From: Trissonchulus latispiculum
Taxonomy: Eukaryota; Nematoda; Enoplea; Enoplida; Ironidae
Length of the DNA: 64,000 bases
Assembly: GCA_030248195.1 (NCBI GenBank)
Contig: JASAND010017950.1
Location: 1-64,000, forward strand
Direction of reading: 5' to 3'
The position numbers and the translations under genes were made by a program. Shown piece after piece: positions 1 to 9,957 of the stretch. A model generated the notes under the pieces. That model did no database searches, was not told the origin of the DNA, and worked only from the letters and a program-made list of their open reading frames with translations. The first letter of the stretch is position 1. Each line of letters begins with the position of its first letter.

Positions 1-104
1 TCGTCTACTACAGGGCAATTATAAAAAGTTGTAGTGATTAGATAAATAGGTTGCTTAAATGCTAAACTCATTAAATTAGTTCTGATAAATAACCTGTAAT
101 TTAG

Positions 105-3100
105 AGGATGCGTGAGGCTGGCGATTCGAAAACTTACATACGCGCCCGACAACAAACAGAAACCCCAGCCGTCAGTGGAAGCTTCGAAAGAGTTTATGAT
201 GGGCTCTGGATTGCTGCATCTGGAAGCGTCCTTAGATAAAGAAGCAACGCCATTTACCATATTTAAAAATTTTGTAGTGAATTTAAATATAAATTACCTG
301 TTTTCATTGTTTCGTGGCTAGTAATGTTTGGTGTTCTAAGTCGCAGCAAGTGTTGTAGTCGGTAAACTTCACAAGGGCATATTCAATGATTTATTTGCAG
401 ATGTATTACCATGGCGAATCCATCGCTGTTAACTGTCACATACAAAACAACAGCAGTAAAAACGGTGAAGAAAATCAAAGTTGCAGGTTCTTGCTTTAAC
501 ATCCTATTATTGCTTTAGTTCGTGCTTTCTTTATAATTGTCGATCTCGATCCATGGTTTTAGGTCCAGTTTATTACCTATGCAGTACTTAGGATACTGGA
601 AAATGTTGAATTTTGTGTTGATAAAATTACGTTGTCATGCTACATTGTTTAGTGGTTAACTTTGATAGAATGTCAAAGCTTCAAATCCTAGTTGAGTTGA
701 GCTGAATAAATTTGGAGGCCGCCCCGCAAGTCGACAGGGGTCGCACTTATGCCGTACTCTCTCCCATGATAAGTTATTATCGGCTTGCTAATTTATATAC
801 TTGGAAACAATTATTGTAGTTGTCCAAATTGCTGATATTTGCCTGTTCACAACAGCCAGTTACACTTGCGAAGTTGCGAAGATAGAAAGCGGGTAAGCAA
901 AATCACAAAGCAAGGTAAAGCAATAAAACATCCGTTTTTTGTAAACGTTCACTGGACAGAAAACAAAAACTACACAGTACAAACAAAATTCCAAATTACA
1001 AGAAAGAAGAATGAAAACGGGATTCGGAAAACATTAAGAGAAAGAAGACAAAATATGCTGATTGAGCTACGGGGGCAGGCAAGTCTCATCGCGCTTTGTC
1101 GGAATTCGTGTTCCAATGCCATGGCTTTCACTACGTGAACCCACGAAAGTAGAAACAAAGTAGTGGTAGAGCAAGCTCAAGGGCAGAGGCAGACAATATA
1201 CTAAATAGTTCCTTTGTTTTTAATTATTGTATTCTTTTTGCATTTTGAATAAAAACATCATTTCGCTGCACATGTTTACCATTTTAGAGAGGGGTTTCCC
1301 GTGGCTCCTGGCGGAACGTTGGCAAAAGTGTTTACGCTGTGTCCATTGCTGCAAAATAACAGAGAAAAACGAGGCCTTGCCCTGGACGGAAAGCTCAAAC
1401 ATGAAGATACAAATCTTGCATCGTCAACATGGTCAGTTGATTACTCAAGTAGAAATAATAGTGCCAACTAATTTCTCGATAATATCTGTTGTACACTACG
1501 TACGATGTACGATTAGTGGAATTTCTGCAGTTTTCACCTACGTTCTTTTTTTCTGGAAGTTATGCCATCATGGAATCGAATTCACCATTACTTTTCTAAG
1601 CCAAAGTGTTTGGGTCCTCACTTCAGGGACTTAAAAATTGGAATTGATTGGATGGCATGCGTTTATTTTAGTTTGTTATCAGGCAAGACAAAGCAAAACA
1701 AAAACTTATCATATCGGTTGAGTTTGCTTCAGCCATACTTTGGCGGATCAGTTTTACGGTCATCTATTTAATTTATTGCTGAGCTTTCTCACTTTTACAT
1801 ATTTTTATTTCAGTGTTGCAAGCAACACTCCTAAAGAAAATTTGGGAATCATTGTTCAATATAGAGTTCGAATTCGACTGACTGTTGGAGGAGCTTTGGG
1901 AGGGTTAGTGTTTAACTATATATAACTGAGAACAATTTAATTTAGCTTTTAATTTAATTTAACAATTTACTTTTCCGTGGCAACAGCGTTGTATCACTGG
2001 TTGTAGTTTAAGGATTAAAAAACTAGAAGGATCTTTAAAAAACAATTAATGCTATTTTTACCACGCCCTTATTATATTTTCCTTATTTTAATTTCAGATT
2101 TATATTTTCCTTATTTTAGTTTCAGATTTATATTTTCCATGGTTATTGCTTTTTTTAATTTTTAGCGAATTAACAGCTGAGTTGCCATTTACTTTGACTC
2201 ATCCGAAGCCGCCTGACAGTCCTTCTGTTGCATTAAAGCAACCGATCCCGGCACCCAACGAGTCCTGCTTGGATACTGATCTCATCGAACTAGAAACTAG
2301 GTGAAACTTCAGAACATTTGGGACTCTATTTTACTTGCTCTAGTATAAAAAATGCACTCACATATAATACTTTAAATTACTGTGGACAGAACAGTCACTT
2401 GTATGGAACTACTACGTCGTAATCATTACATACATACGGTAAACTGTAAAGAATTGTTCGCCCTGAATACTGATTAGTTTATGGGTCTTACATTGGTAAC
2501 TATAAATATATAAGCCAATTACCAGACAGCTGGACGCATCAATAATCGCCAGTGCAACGCCAGAGCACTATAGATTTTGAGCGTTCATCTGACAATACAG
2601 GGTTCCAGAAGAAAGTAAAATATTATTTCTCCAGGTTAAGTTTGCTGCCTCTTTTAGCCAAAATCATATGAACACAAACTAAAACTTTAATGCTGCCACA
2701 CCACCACGAAAAGCTTGACCATTATTTCAGATCCACATTGAGGATAAATGTTCTTTTTCATAGCCTGAAAACAAATTTAAATATTTTCTATGAGAACTCG
2801 AACTGATTGCGTTTGTTCAATTCAATCAAGTAAACGTTGGATCAGATTAGACTGGTATTTCCAATTTCTGTATATACAACTGATCTGTTGAGATTAAAGC
2901 TTAGTTGTAAACCACTGTGACGCTGTTACAGCATAGTTTGTGTAGTATATATATAGTATAGATAGTATAGTATCCCTACCTCTTTTGGGGGGGGGAGGTG
3001 TAGCCAAAGGAGGACTTGGTGGGGAGGTCACCAGCACGGGTCTATAATAACAGAATTATATTGGTTGTTAGTGATCATAAGAGGACTTCTTTATCTTTGA

Positions 3101-3561
3101 GCAACCCCTCATCAAAGAGCATCCTTTTTGTAATTATAGGATGCAATTATACACCATAATTCCCTGCTCTATCCCCTTCCCAAGCGGGGAGAAGCTTTTT
3201 GCAACCTGATTGGCTGTCGGCTACCCTCACCCCTCCCCAGCGAATGAGGAGTAGGTATGCCATGTCAACCCCTCCTACCACTACATGAGGGAATATTTGG
3301 GTATTTGGACGAAGCTTACGCTACCCAGCGACGAGAAGCCGCCACGTGGATTACTCTTCTTCCACAATTATATAATTATGCACTCTTGCTTGTAGTTTTA
3401 TTTTCCAAGTTTTTGTTCCGTTTTAGGATTTTCTAAGTTTACTTTGTTGTAATTATCATTTTACTTTTCATTTTAGTACTGAAAATAAGGACGTCAATGA
3501 TGACATAATTTTTGAAGATTTTGCCAGACTCAGAATGAAAGGAAACGAAGAACAGGAATAG
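105..3561 (+). CDS. beta-arrestin, C-terminal seven exons (5' partial; one frameshift)
   Basis: Arrestins bind phosphorylated G-protein-coupled receptors, stop G-protein coupling and pass the receptor to clathrin-coated pits. The exons I place are about 105-243, 401-486, 820-892, 1288-1431, 1814-1903, 2166-2300 and 3477-3561. Translated in order they follow the C-terminal half of beta-arrestin: [10 protein letters not shown], then [63 protein letters not shown] and [14 protein letters not shown]. The tail therefore keeps the clathrin box (LIEL) and the AP-2 motif (F-x-x-F-x-x-x-R), which marks it as the endocytic beta type, not a visual arrestin. Splice phases agree at all junctions except around exon 401-486, where a run of five A at 458-462 is one base too long. 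The intron after 243 would start with GC instead of GT. The N-terminal half lies before the window. Confidence 0.93.
401..486 (+). other. frameshifted arrestin exon
   Basis: The first 19 codons read in frame from 401 (MYYHGES...). After the A5 run at 458-462 the family-like continuation TVKKIKVA appears only in the next frame. With four A the exon would be 85 nt and would end in phase 1, which is what the exon at 820 requires. This is either a base-calling or assembly insertion in a homopolymer or a real null allele; the rest of the gene shows no decay, so I favour an error. Confidence 0.8.
2935..3388. repeat. repeat sequence in last arrestin intron, related to the 45637/48031 elements
   Basis: The last intron (2301-3476) holds AT dinucleotide runs, G-runs and a right-hand end (about 3343-3388) reading TTACTCTTCTTCC ... 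ATGCACTCTTG. This matches the outer inverted end (CAAGAGTGCATAATT) of the elements at 45637 and 48031. I could not fix its left boundary or a target duplication. Confidence 0.5.
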
Positions 3562-3690
3562 CACTGTGATTATCACCACTTAAAACTTAATGCGGCATAT
3601 GGATTTGTTTGCATTTATTTATGTAATTTGTTATTAATATTGTCACAGCATTAGAGCATTAGAATTTGCCAACTAGATTGCTGCAGTAAA

Positions 3691-3696
3691 AATAAA
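3691..3696 (+). promoter_or_regulatory. polyadenylation signal of the arrestin gene
   Basis: AATAAA lies 130 bases after the arrestin stop codon (3559-3561), in the expected place for the end of the transcript. No other signal is closer. Confidence 0.6.
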
Positions 3697-3740
3697 GTGG
3701 CGGCAGCGGCTACCATTGCGATAGCTAGTAATTAGTGTCT

Positions 3741-4017
3741 AAACCGCGTTGCGAAACATTCTCCTAAGTGCCCTGCTAGGAGTTGTTTTACATAGCTGTC
3801 CAAAGAGGGAGTGAGGAGACCTCATAACCTGTTTAATAAGATTACTCCCAAGATGGCGCTGCTCCAAACTTAGGAGAGAAGTTAGGATTGGTTGACAGCA
3901 CTAGCACTCCTAGCTTGGGAGAATCCTTTGAAATAGAATTCTTCTAGTTCTAAGTGACCAAATCAATCTCTAGAGCGCTCCTGTGTAGCTTTAGCAGGAT
4001 CTCTTGCAACGCGGCCT
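3741..4017. mobile_element. short inverted-repeat element (MITE) with CCGCGTTGC ends
   Basis: The left end CTAAACCGCGTTGC and the right end GCAACGCGGCCTTAG are imperfect inverted repeats around about 280 bp that also contain repeated CTCCTA/TAGGAG words. It sits directly after the arrestin polyadenylation signal. There is no coding capacity. The flanking TAA and TTA are suggestive of a three-base target, but the match is not exact. Confidence 0.5.
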
Positions 4018-4770
4018 TAGATTTAATTGTTGAGGATGTTCAAAGTCCATCAGAGAAGGGATTTTTCTTTCGTCGGTTTCGGCCTGCAGGGAGCCAGATT
4101 GGCTTATAAAACCGACGGAGTAACTAACGAATACTCTGCAATTTGCATACAAACAAACAGTAGGTAACAGAAAACACAAAAACTTGTTGGCAGACAATGC
4201 TTGCTCATTTCCTTATCTTCGGTTTTTCTATCATTACTGTTTACATAGTTAATATTAAAAACTATTTATTTACATTCCAGTACATTACACTAATTTCATT
4301 GCTGTTGCTTCCTTTTTAACTTAACGAGCATGAATGTATCTCGGCAACACTGTCCGTTGTGAACCATTACTCTGTCACAGTGTCCACTGTTCTCTATTGA
4401 AGCATTAATCGGTTGTAACCCCTAGATTGAGATGATTATGCTGACCAAATTTGTAAAACTTACTGGCAGAAGCGGATAATTCTGATATGGTCAAAAAGAC
4501 CTGGTCTTTTCAGGTTCAGCCTCCTTTAGGTTTAGGTTGAGCCTTGTAATTTAACTTAATTTTGCTCTTCTATTTTGGGCGTGAATACACACCGCATGTG
4601 TAATCGTTATTTGCAGTTTAGCTAAGGTTTAAGATAATATTGTACCTTCAATAATATTAAGAAATTACTACAATACAAATACCGCACACGTCAAATGTTG
4701 CTATTCTAGTTATGAGCTCAGTGAGCCATTCTTAAAAAAATGACATTGTTTCCGGTGAAGGACCACCGAT

Positions 4771-5514
4771 CTATGAAGAGGCAATAACCCAAGGATTAGC
4801 CAAAACAGTAACAGCAGTTACCGTATTATCCTGGGTTGCTGACAACATTTTATGGTGTCGAGATGTCTCCTTGTAAAAGGATACCTTCATTTCCAGCACA
4901 ACACGAGACAGTAGCATTTCCCAGGCATTTTTCGCCGCATACAATTCGCTGTTTTCATCCGGATATTTTGTTGTGAGACTGGTTTTACTCAATCTCTGTC
5001 GATATCGGTCAATTAATTCCTCGACCGCGCATCGAGCAAAAATATTGAAACTGTCCGGTCGAAATGCCACCGGATTTGAAACGTGAACACAGGCGTGCTG
5101 TTCTCCAACTTTTCGAATCATGTTGGTACATTTTTCTATAGCGCTTTCGTCAGGCGATAGAGAATTGACAACAGTTTCCAAAAATTCGTCAAAATAGGGA
5201 GCATGATTTAGAAATGCCGGTTGTAAGCTTAGAATACTGAATTTTCTGGTAACTCCAGCCAAACCTGTCAGACCCTTTCCTAGCGCCGGGATTTCAGCAA
5301 TAACCTTACGAACAATCGCTTGTGATAAACTGATACGATTAAATGAGTTTGGCCAGGTATGCCTGATAACGAGCCCATCTTCTGGGGTAATTCCAAAAGC
5401 CAATGGTAGCGGGGAAGGACCTCCTGCCTTAATTAAGCTGGATAATGATGACGATCTAGATAATAGGCTGGCTTTCCGATTTAAATTATTGGCAAAAGAG
5501 GCGGCAATGCCCAT
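4771..5514 (-). CDS. globin with predicted N-myristoylated start
   Basis: Predicted haem protein of 247 residues encoded by one uninterrupted exon. The N-terminus MGIAAS fits the N-myristoylation pattern (Gly2, small residue at 6), followed by about 35 Ser/Leu-rich residues that are not globin fold. The fold runs from about residue 43 (ITPEDGLVI, helix A with Trp54) through LNHAPYF (His104, the distal E7 position) and VGEQHACV (His140, the proximal F8 position) to helix H (AAKNAWEMLLSRVV, ending near 216). About 30 extra residues follow. Both haem ligands are present, so it should bind haem. Membrane attachment plus extended termini is known for globin X-like and other ancient animal globins, which more often act in redox or signalling than in oxygen transport; that role is inference. 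It is tail-to-tail with the arrestin gene. Lack of introns is unusual for an animal globin. Confidence 0.85.
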   Translation of the reverse strand: MGIAASFANNLNRKASLLSRSSSLSSLIKAGGPSPLPLAFGITPEDGLVIRHTWPNSFNRISLSQAIVRKVIAEIPALGKGLTGLAGVTRKFSILSLQPAFLNHAPYFDEFLETVVNSLSPDESAIEKCTNMIRKVGEQHACVHVSNPVAFRPDSFNIFARCAVEELIDRYRQRLSKTSLTTKYPDENSELYAAKNAWEMLLSRVVLEMKVSFYKETSRHHKMLSATQDNTVTAVTVLANPWVIASS

Positions 5515-6213
5515 TCGGTAAAACTAAAGTTTAGTTTGACTAGCAAAAAGAATGTATCTGTCAAGCTATCACCGAAGTTTTATCAGTGTAATAATTAACG
5601 TCATGCTGTCTGGGATCGGAAAGTTATAGCTTCGAGGAAGAATCATTAAAAGCTAAAAGTCCATAATGGCAGACTCCTCATTTGGCCTAAGGGCAAAATC
5701 TAAGTGCGTTTCACCTGCAAATTTGCACTCATAATGGGTGCAACTGAAAATGTATCCTACTCCCGTGAAAGAGTTGTACCTGAACCGTTGTAAAAATTTA
5801 TATTATAACCATTTCATTAAGCACTGCTTTGAAGATATCGAATCTTGCTCACGTTTGGCAACAGGTTTGCTTGCAGGTTGTTGTTTTGAGAGCTGAACAG
5901 TCGGACTACATAGCTTAGGAATGATGTGCCTTTTCTAACTTTTTTCTTGATTATAATAACAGCATTCGTTCAAAATAAAAGGAACAGAAAACTGTAGAAA
6001 GCACAAAGCGCAACTGGATAAAAGTCTAAGAAGATGATGCAAATCAGAGCAAATGAACATTCCTAAACATAAAATACCTGGTATGCACCACGCCTAATAG
6101 AAACTGCTAAAACTATGTAAATATTTATTTATATATTATGTATTGAATATAATTTTCTTTAAAACTCAACAAATTGATATAACAAACTGCTCATGGATTA
6201 ATATTTCTAATGT
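5515..6213. other. intergenic, upstream of globin
   Basis: AT-rich sequence between the globin start and the next minus-strand gene. It would include the globin promoter, but I see no recognisable TATA or initiator pairing and no other gene. Confidence 0.4.
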
Positions 6214-8897
6214 TTAACCAGCCAGTACTGCTTGAAACATATCCTGAATCGCTTTGCAAATGTTTTGCATAATGGCGAGAGGAGCAGGAGGCGGTGGTTC
6301 CGTGGGTTTTTTGATGACAATTACCAGAGGATTGTCGTGGCTTTCTGCGATGTGAGCAACATGTTTCATCTTGTGACCATAATAATCGTACAGGACGGAA
6401 GGAGAATGTTTATAGTCATGGTGGTACAAGACTGAAAAATGAAATGTATATATGCCAATGAATTCCAAATTAGTACCTAGGCCGCATAGCATATTCAGGT
6501 TACAAAACTACAGAGGTGCAAGGTTTTACATCGTCTTAGTATTAATGTGTGGAATATGGTATTTGATTGTTTTTGTTGTTGTGCATGCATCTTGGGTGCA
6601 ACAAAATTGTTAAGTTGCAATCATAGTAGCGAACATACGTGTGCTTGGGGGGGGGGTTGGGGGGTTTCCCTCCCTCCGCACATGTGCAGGAGGAGATAGA
6701 GGGGGACCTGGAGCTAACCCTCCCCAGAGGGGTCCCTCACCTCACCCCCCCACCCGAATCCAGATTTTTCCGATTTTTTGGGCAAAAAACCGGATCGCAA
6801 AAATCCGGTTGCCGATTCACCCCCCCCTCTATCCCCTCCTGCACATGTCTGGCAGCGAACGCATAGAAACGCGCGTTGACGCATCTAATTCAATTTAACC
6901 GTTTAAAGATATTTGTAGCATATTCATGCTCACGAACGTATGCATATGCGCGTCGACGTGAGTCTGCCTGTGTTTGGAACTATGAGTGCACCATTAAATA
7001 CCTACAATTGCCGACGTCCTGTCTGTATGGGTGATAAAGGTAATATTCATGAACAAAGTCATAAACACGATGAAAGTTGAGAACAGATCAACAAAACTTG
7101 GACTACAAATATTATAGGGTGGGTACCATACTTGGGGGGTTTTGGGAGGGGGGTTTTCATCCCCCAGACCTGAACCTCACCCCCCAGAGGGTCCCTCACC
7201 CCACCCCAGAATCCGGAGTTTTCCGTTTTTTGGGCAAAAAAAACGGGAAATCCGGTTATCAGGCGGCATTTAGCCGCCGGCTCACCCCCTCTCCCAGAAT
7301 CTCCCCTCCTGCCATATCTGGTCTGGTGGGTGCCAAAATAAATATAAGAAAATATGATGGATTTGACAGTATAATACGACAGCAGTAGCATGAATGTTTT
7401 AAAAACATCACTGTTATCAGATTTCATATTAACTATAAGACCTCGTTATAGCATTTGTTATGTTATTGTTATGTATGACTAGGGTTGTGCCACTAAGAAA
7501 TTTCCCGAGCCCCGCCCGAAGCCCGAGGCCCGAGTCAAGGCCCGGGCGGCCCGAAACGATTCACGGCCCGAACAGCCCGAGCAGCCCAAATTGCTTCAGA
7601 ACTTGGAAAAGTACTCACCTGATAGGTAATTATTAAAATAAGTTAAAAATATTTGAAAAATAAAGAAGATATTTTACGTATATACAAATATATTTACATG
7701 TTCAGAAAGATAAATATATACCTTAAACATAGGCATATTTCGAAAATGTATATAAAGTTTTATATCTGACTTTGAATATTTGAACAATATTGGAAATATT
7801 TGTATTATTTTTAAAATATTAAAAGAAAGCGATGTTTTGCTTTTCAGAAATTTGTTGTCTACCTTTGTACAAGTAATAGTAACAAGCAGAAATCAAATAG
7901 GGCTACTATTATTAGAATTATTTCTCAGGTCGGGCCGGGCCGGGGCCGGCCCGACCTCGAGCCCGAACCGAGCCCGAGGCCCGATTCACGGCCCGAGCAC
8001 AACCGCATGTATGACTTCTACTGTGTAAGAATGTGGTGTGTGACTTCGTAATAAGACGGCAGACTGGCTTATAAAGTATATAAAAATAAAACCGTGAAAT
8101 CCAAAAGAGCAGCCATAACACATTTTTGTTCAGAACTGAGACTCTAAAAGCATTTAACAATTACTAGAAGTGAGACTCAAAAAGCATTAACAATTATTAA
8201 CTATTATTCTTTCTCATTGTTTTCAATACTTTTTCAGATTAAAGTGACGTAACATACCGCTTTGGTGTTGAGGAATTGGCTGGTAGAACCAATTGGGAAT
8301 ATACCCTCCATAAGGAAAGGATTGAATCATTGAAGACCAACATAGAGATAGAATCAGTCTAGTAACTGTTAAAATTCTCATATTTAAACTAACAATTTTT
8401 CAGACGTTTCATGCATTTTAAGCATGAATCTGTTACGATCTTTTGAAAAGGTTTAACTTTAAGCACAATTTCACACCGCAGGGAATTACATCAAAAATAT
8501 CTTTTATTTGAGATGTTCTGTGGATTCCTTTTTGAAATAGTAATTGAAATGTCCACAATCTATATTTTGACATGACAGAAGAGACGTAGTAAACCGCCTG
8601 CCATGTTACAATAAGTGCAGCTAAAAATTTGCAGTTGCGAAAAATTGATTGATAATGGGCGATGACACGGTAATCCCTTCATCTTATGGCTGATTAAAAC
8701 ATTCCTTGACTGTGCATTTGTGAGCAACTGAGTAGTTTTACGTTCGGTTGCACACAGTGAGAGACCGTCTTCGAAGGACGCAAACTTGCACAAGCTGTAA
8801 AGAAAATTTTGAATGCTTCCAAACAATGTCAGCTTTTTGTCATATTGGTTGTATGTTTGAAATACTTCAGCCGCTAATACTTCGTCAACCTCGTCAC
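6214..8897 (-). CDS. unrecognised multi-exon gene, last three exons
   Basis: I do not recognise the product. Exons read on the minus strand are 8711-8897, 8258-8358 and 6214-6431, the last ending in TAA. The junctions are phase-consistent: CA|A across the first intron, G|TC across the second. The three exons give about 168 residues: an acidic start (DEVDEVLAAE), an aromatic helix-like part (LFGSIQNFLYSLCKFASFED), a Tyr/Pro-rich part (SFPYGGYIPNWFYQPIPQH), a His/Tyr part (VLYHHDYKHSPSVLYDYYGH), a beta-strand-like NPLVIVIKKP, a PPPPAP spacer, and a final helix (IMQNICKAIQDMFQAVLAG). There is no signal peptide or membrane segment in this part. The acceptors before exons 1 and 2 have weak pyrimidine tracts, so exon starts are approximate. 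The second intron carries a hAT-like element and two copies of a G/C-run repeat. Confidence 0.6.
6636..6850. repeat. dispersed ACCGG/CCGGTT G/C-run repeat, copy 1
   Basis: About 215 bp starting with G-runs, with a core GGGCAAAAAACCGGA then ATCCGGTTGCC, and ending in C-runs and CTCCTGCACATGTCTGG. The same layout recurs at 7110-7325, 35880-36025 and, more loosely, 39540-39680. Its open frames are low complexity and I do not regard them as genes. Confidence 0.6.
7110..7325. repeat. dispersed ACCGG/CCGGTT G/C-run repeat, copy 2
   Basis: Same order of blocks as the copy 470 bp upstream: G-runs, CCTCACCCC, CCAGAGGG, TTTTTTGGGCAAAAAA, ATCCGGTTATC, CTCCCCTCCTGCCATATCTGG. Both copies lie in the same orientation inside one intron. 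Confidence 0.6.
7472..8015. mobile_element. hAT-like non-autonomous element, GCCCGA-word type
   Basis: The element spans 7480-8007 (528 bp), starts TAGGGTTGTGC and ends GCACAACCGCA. It is flanked by a perfect 8-bp duplication TGTATGAC at 7472-7479 and 8008-8015. The first and last about 110 bp are dense in GCCCGA/CCCGAG words in the same orientation at both ends; the middle is AT-rich. There is no transposase. Eight-base duplications and short ends starting T/CAG are typical of the hAT superfamily. Confidence 0.85.
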
Positions 8898-9673
8898 CTC
8901 AAGATCGCTTTGAATATGTATTATGTCGTAGTGCACTGGAGCTAGTAAATAATTACTTACTAACGCTGTTACCACACCCAAGTCGCAGTCCGCAGATGCG
9001 GAGATCTTAGCACAGATGACTAACATACCAAGAGACAGTCAGTCAGGGGATTCAATTAAGTAACATTTGAGCTGAACTACGAAAATAGCTAACAGACTAG
9101 CTACAGCTAAAATACATACAAAAACATTAATAAAGAGTATACTGAAAATAATGGAAACTGATACCTACAATTCCAAAAGCAAATATTGAAACAACAAAGA
9201 CAAAACAAAAACAAGAATTCAGATGAGGTATATTACATAGACCAAGCATATACTCACAATGCCAATAATAATATCAAGGTCAAAACCAATCACAGTCAAA
9301 ACCAAACACTGTGCATATGTAATACCTTAGTAGATGTAAAATGGCGGTCCGGCATCAGATCCGGTACGATTCCCAGTTCAAATGCTAGGGTTATAGGATC
9401 CTTTCTAGTTCAAACTTGGAGCCGGAAAAATCCGGTGCATCCAGAACAACACTCGACAGAAATCATATAAGATGACAATAGACTTTTCTGAGCCAAACAA
9501 TTTGATAAAGGTGGAGTATCAAAAGTATCAGCTACGACCCCAGCCAAAGGGTCTCATCAGACGGCATAAGGTTATCGTTACGGTTTTTTCTTTATTTATT
9601 GAGTACGGAAATCAATACATACAATATACTATAGTATTACAATAGAGTAAATGCTGTGGTACCACAAACTACA
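8898..9673. other. gene-free stretch
   Basis: AT-rich sequence, likely intron or upstream region of the unrecognised minus-strand gene. An A/N-rich open frame at 9186-9470 has no domain-like features. A CCGG-rich patch at 9345-9440 (GGTCCGG, ATCCGGT, GAGCCGGAA) resembles none of the repeats I can define. Confidence 0.4.
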
Positions 9674-9957
9674 CTAATTTTCTATTTCATAATGTCCATA
9701 ACTAGTTATACCATCATCTAAATAATATATTTTGTCATCAAATGGGGACAGACCCTTCTTATTAACGTCTACACTACACAGGTTATGTCTAGCACTTCTA
9801 ATAAAATTCATAGCACAATACGTAGTAGACCCGTCAAATGTTCTGGTTCTCAAATGACGTTTAATGTTCTGGTAAGCGCGGACGTTTTTCATAGTTTTCC
9901 CGAAGACAGCATTGTTGAGTAATTTGTACATACCTTCTCAAAGTCGCTTTTAGCATG
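9674..9957 (-). pseudogene. protein-primed DNA polymerase B fragment (Maverick/Polinton type)
   Basis: An 85-residue open stretch (9674-9931) contains YKLLNNAVFGKTM, the conserved polymerase block of protein-primed family B polymerases of Maverick/Polinton elements and related viruses, and further on ARHNLCSVD and ITSYGHYEIEN, which fit the same domain. A few more upstream codons of the same domain (9932-9957) are in another frame, so the copy is frameshifted. Only a small part of a polymerase of more than 1000 residues is present and no integrase, ATPase or capsid gene is near. This is a dead relic. Confidence 0.75.

Noticed and set aside
839..1138. 99-codon frame overlapping an arrestin exon
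   Set aside because: It is out of frame with the arrestin exon 820-892 and continues into the intron.
7918..8160. Arg/Gly/Pro-rich minus-strand frame
   Set aside because: Lies across the GCCCGA word zone and the end of the element; no independent support.
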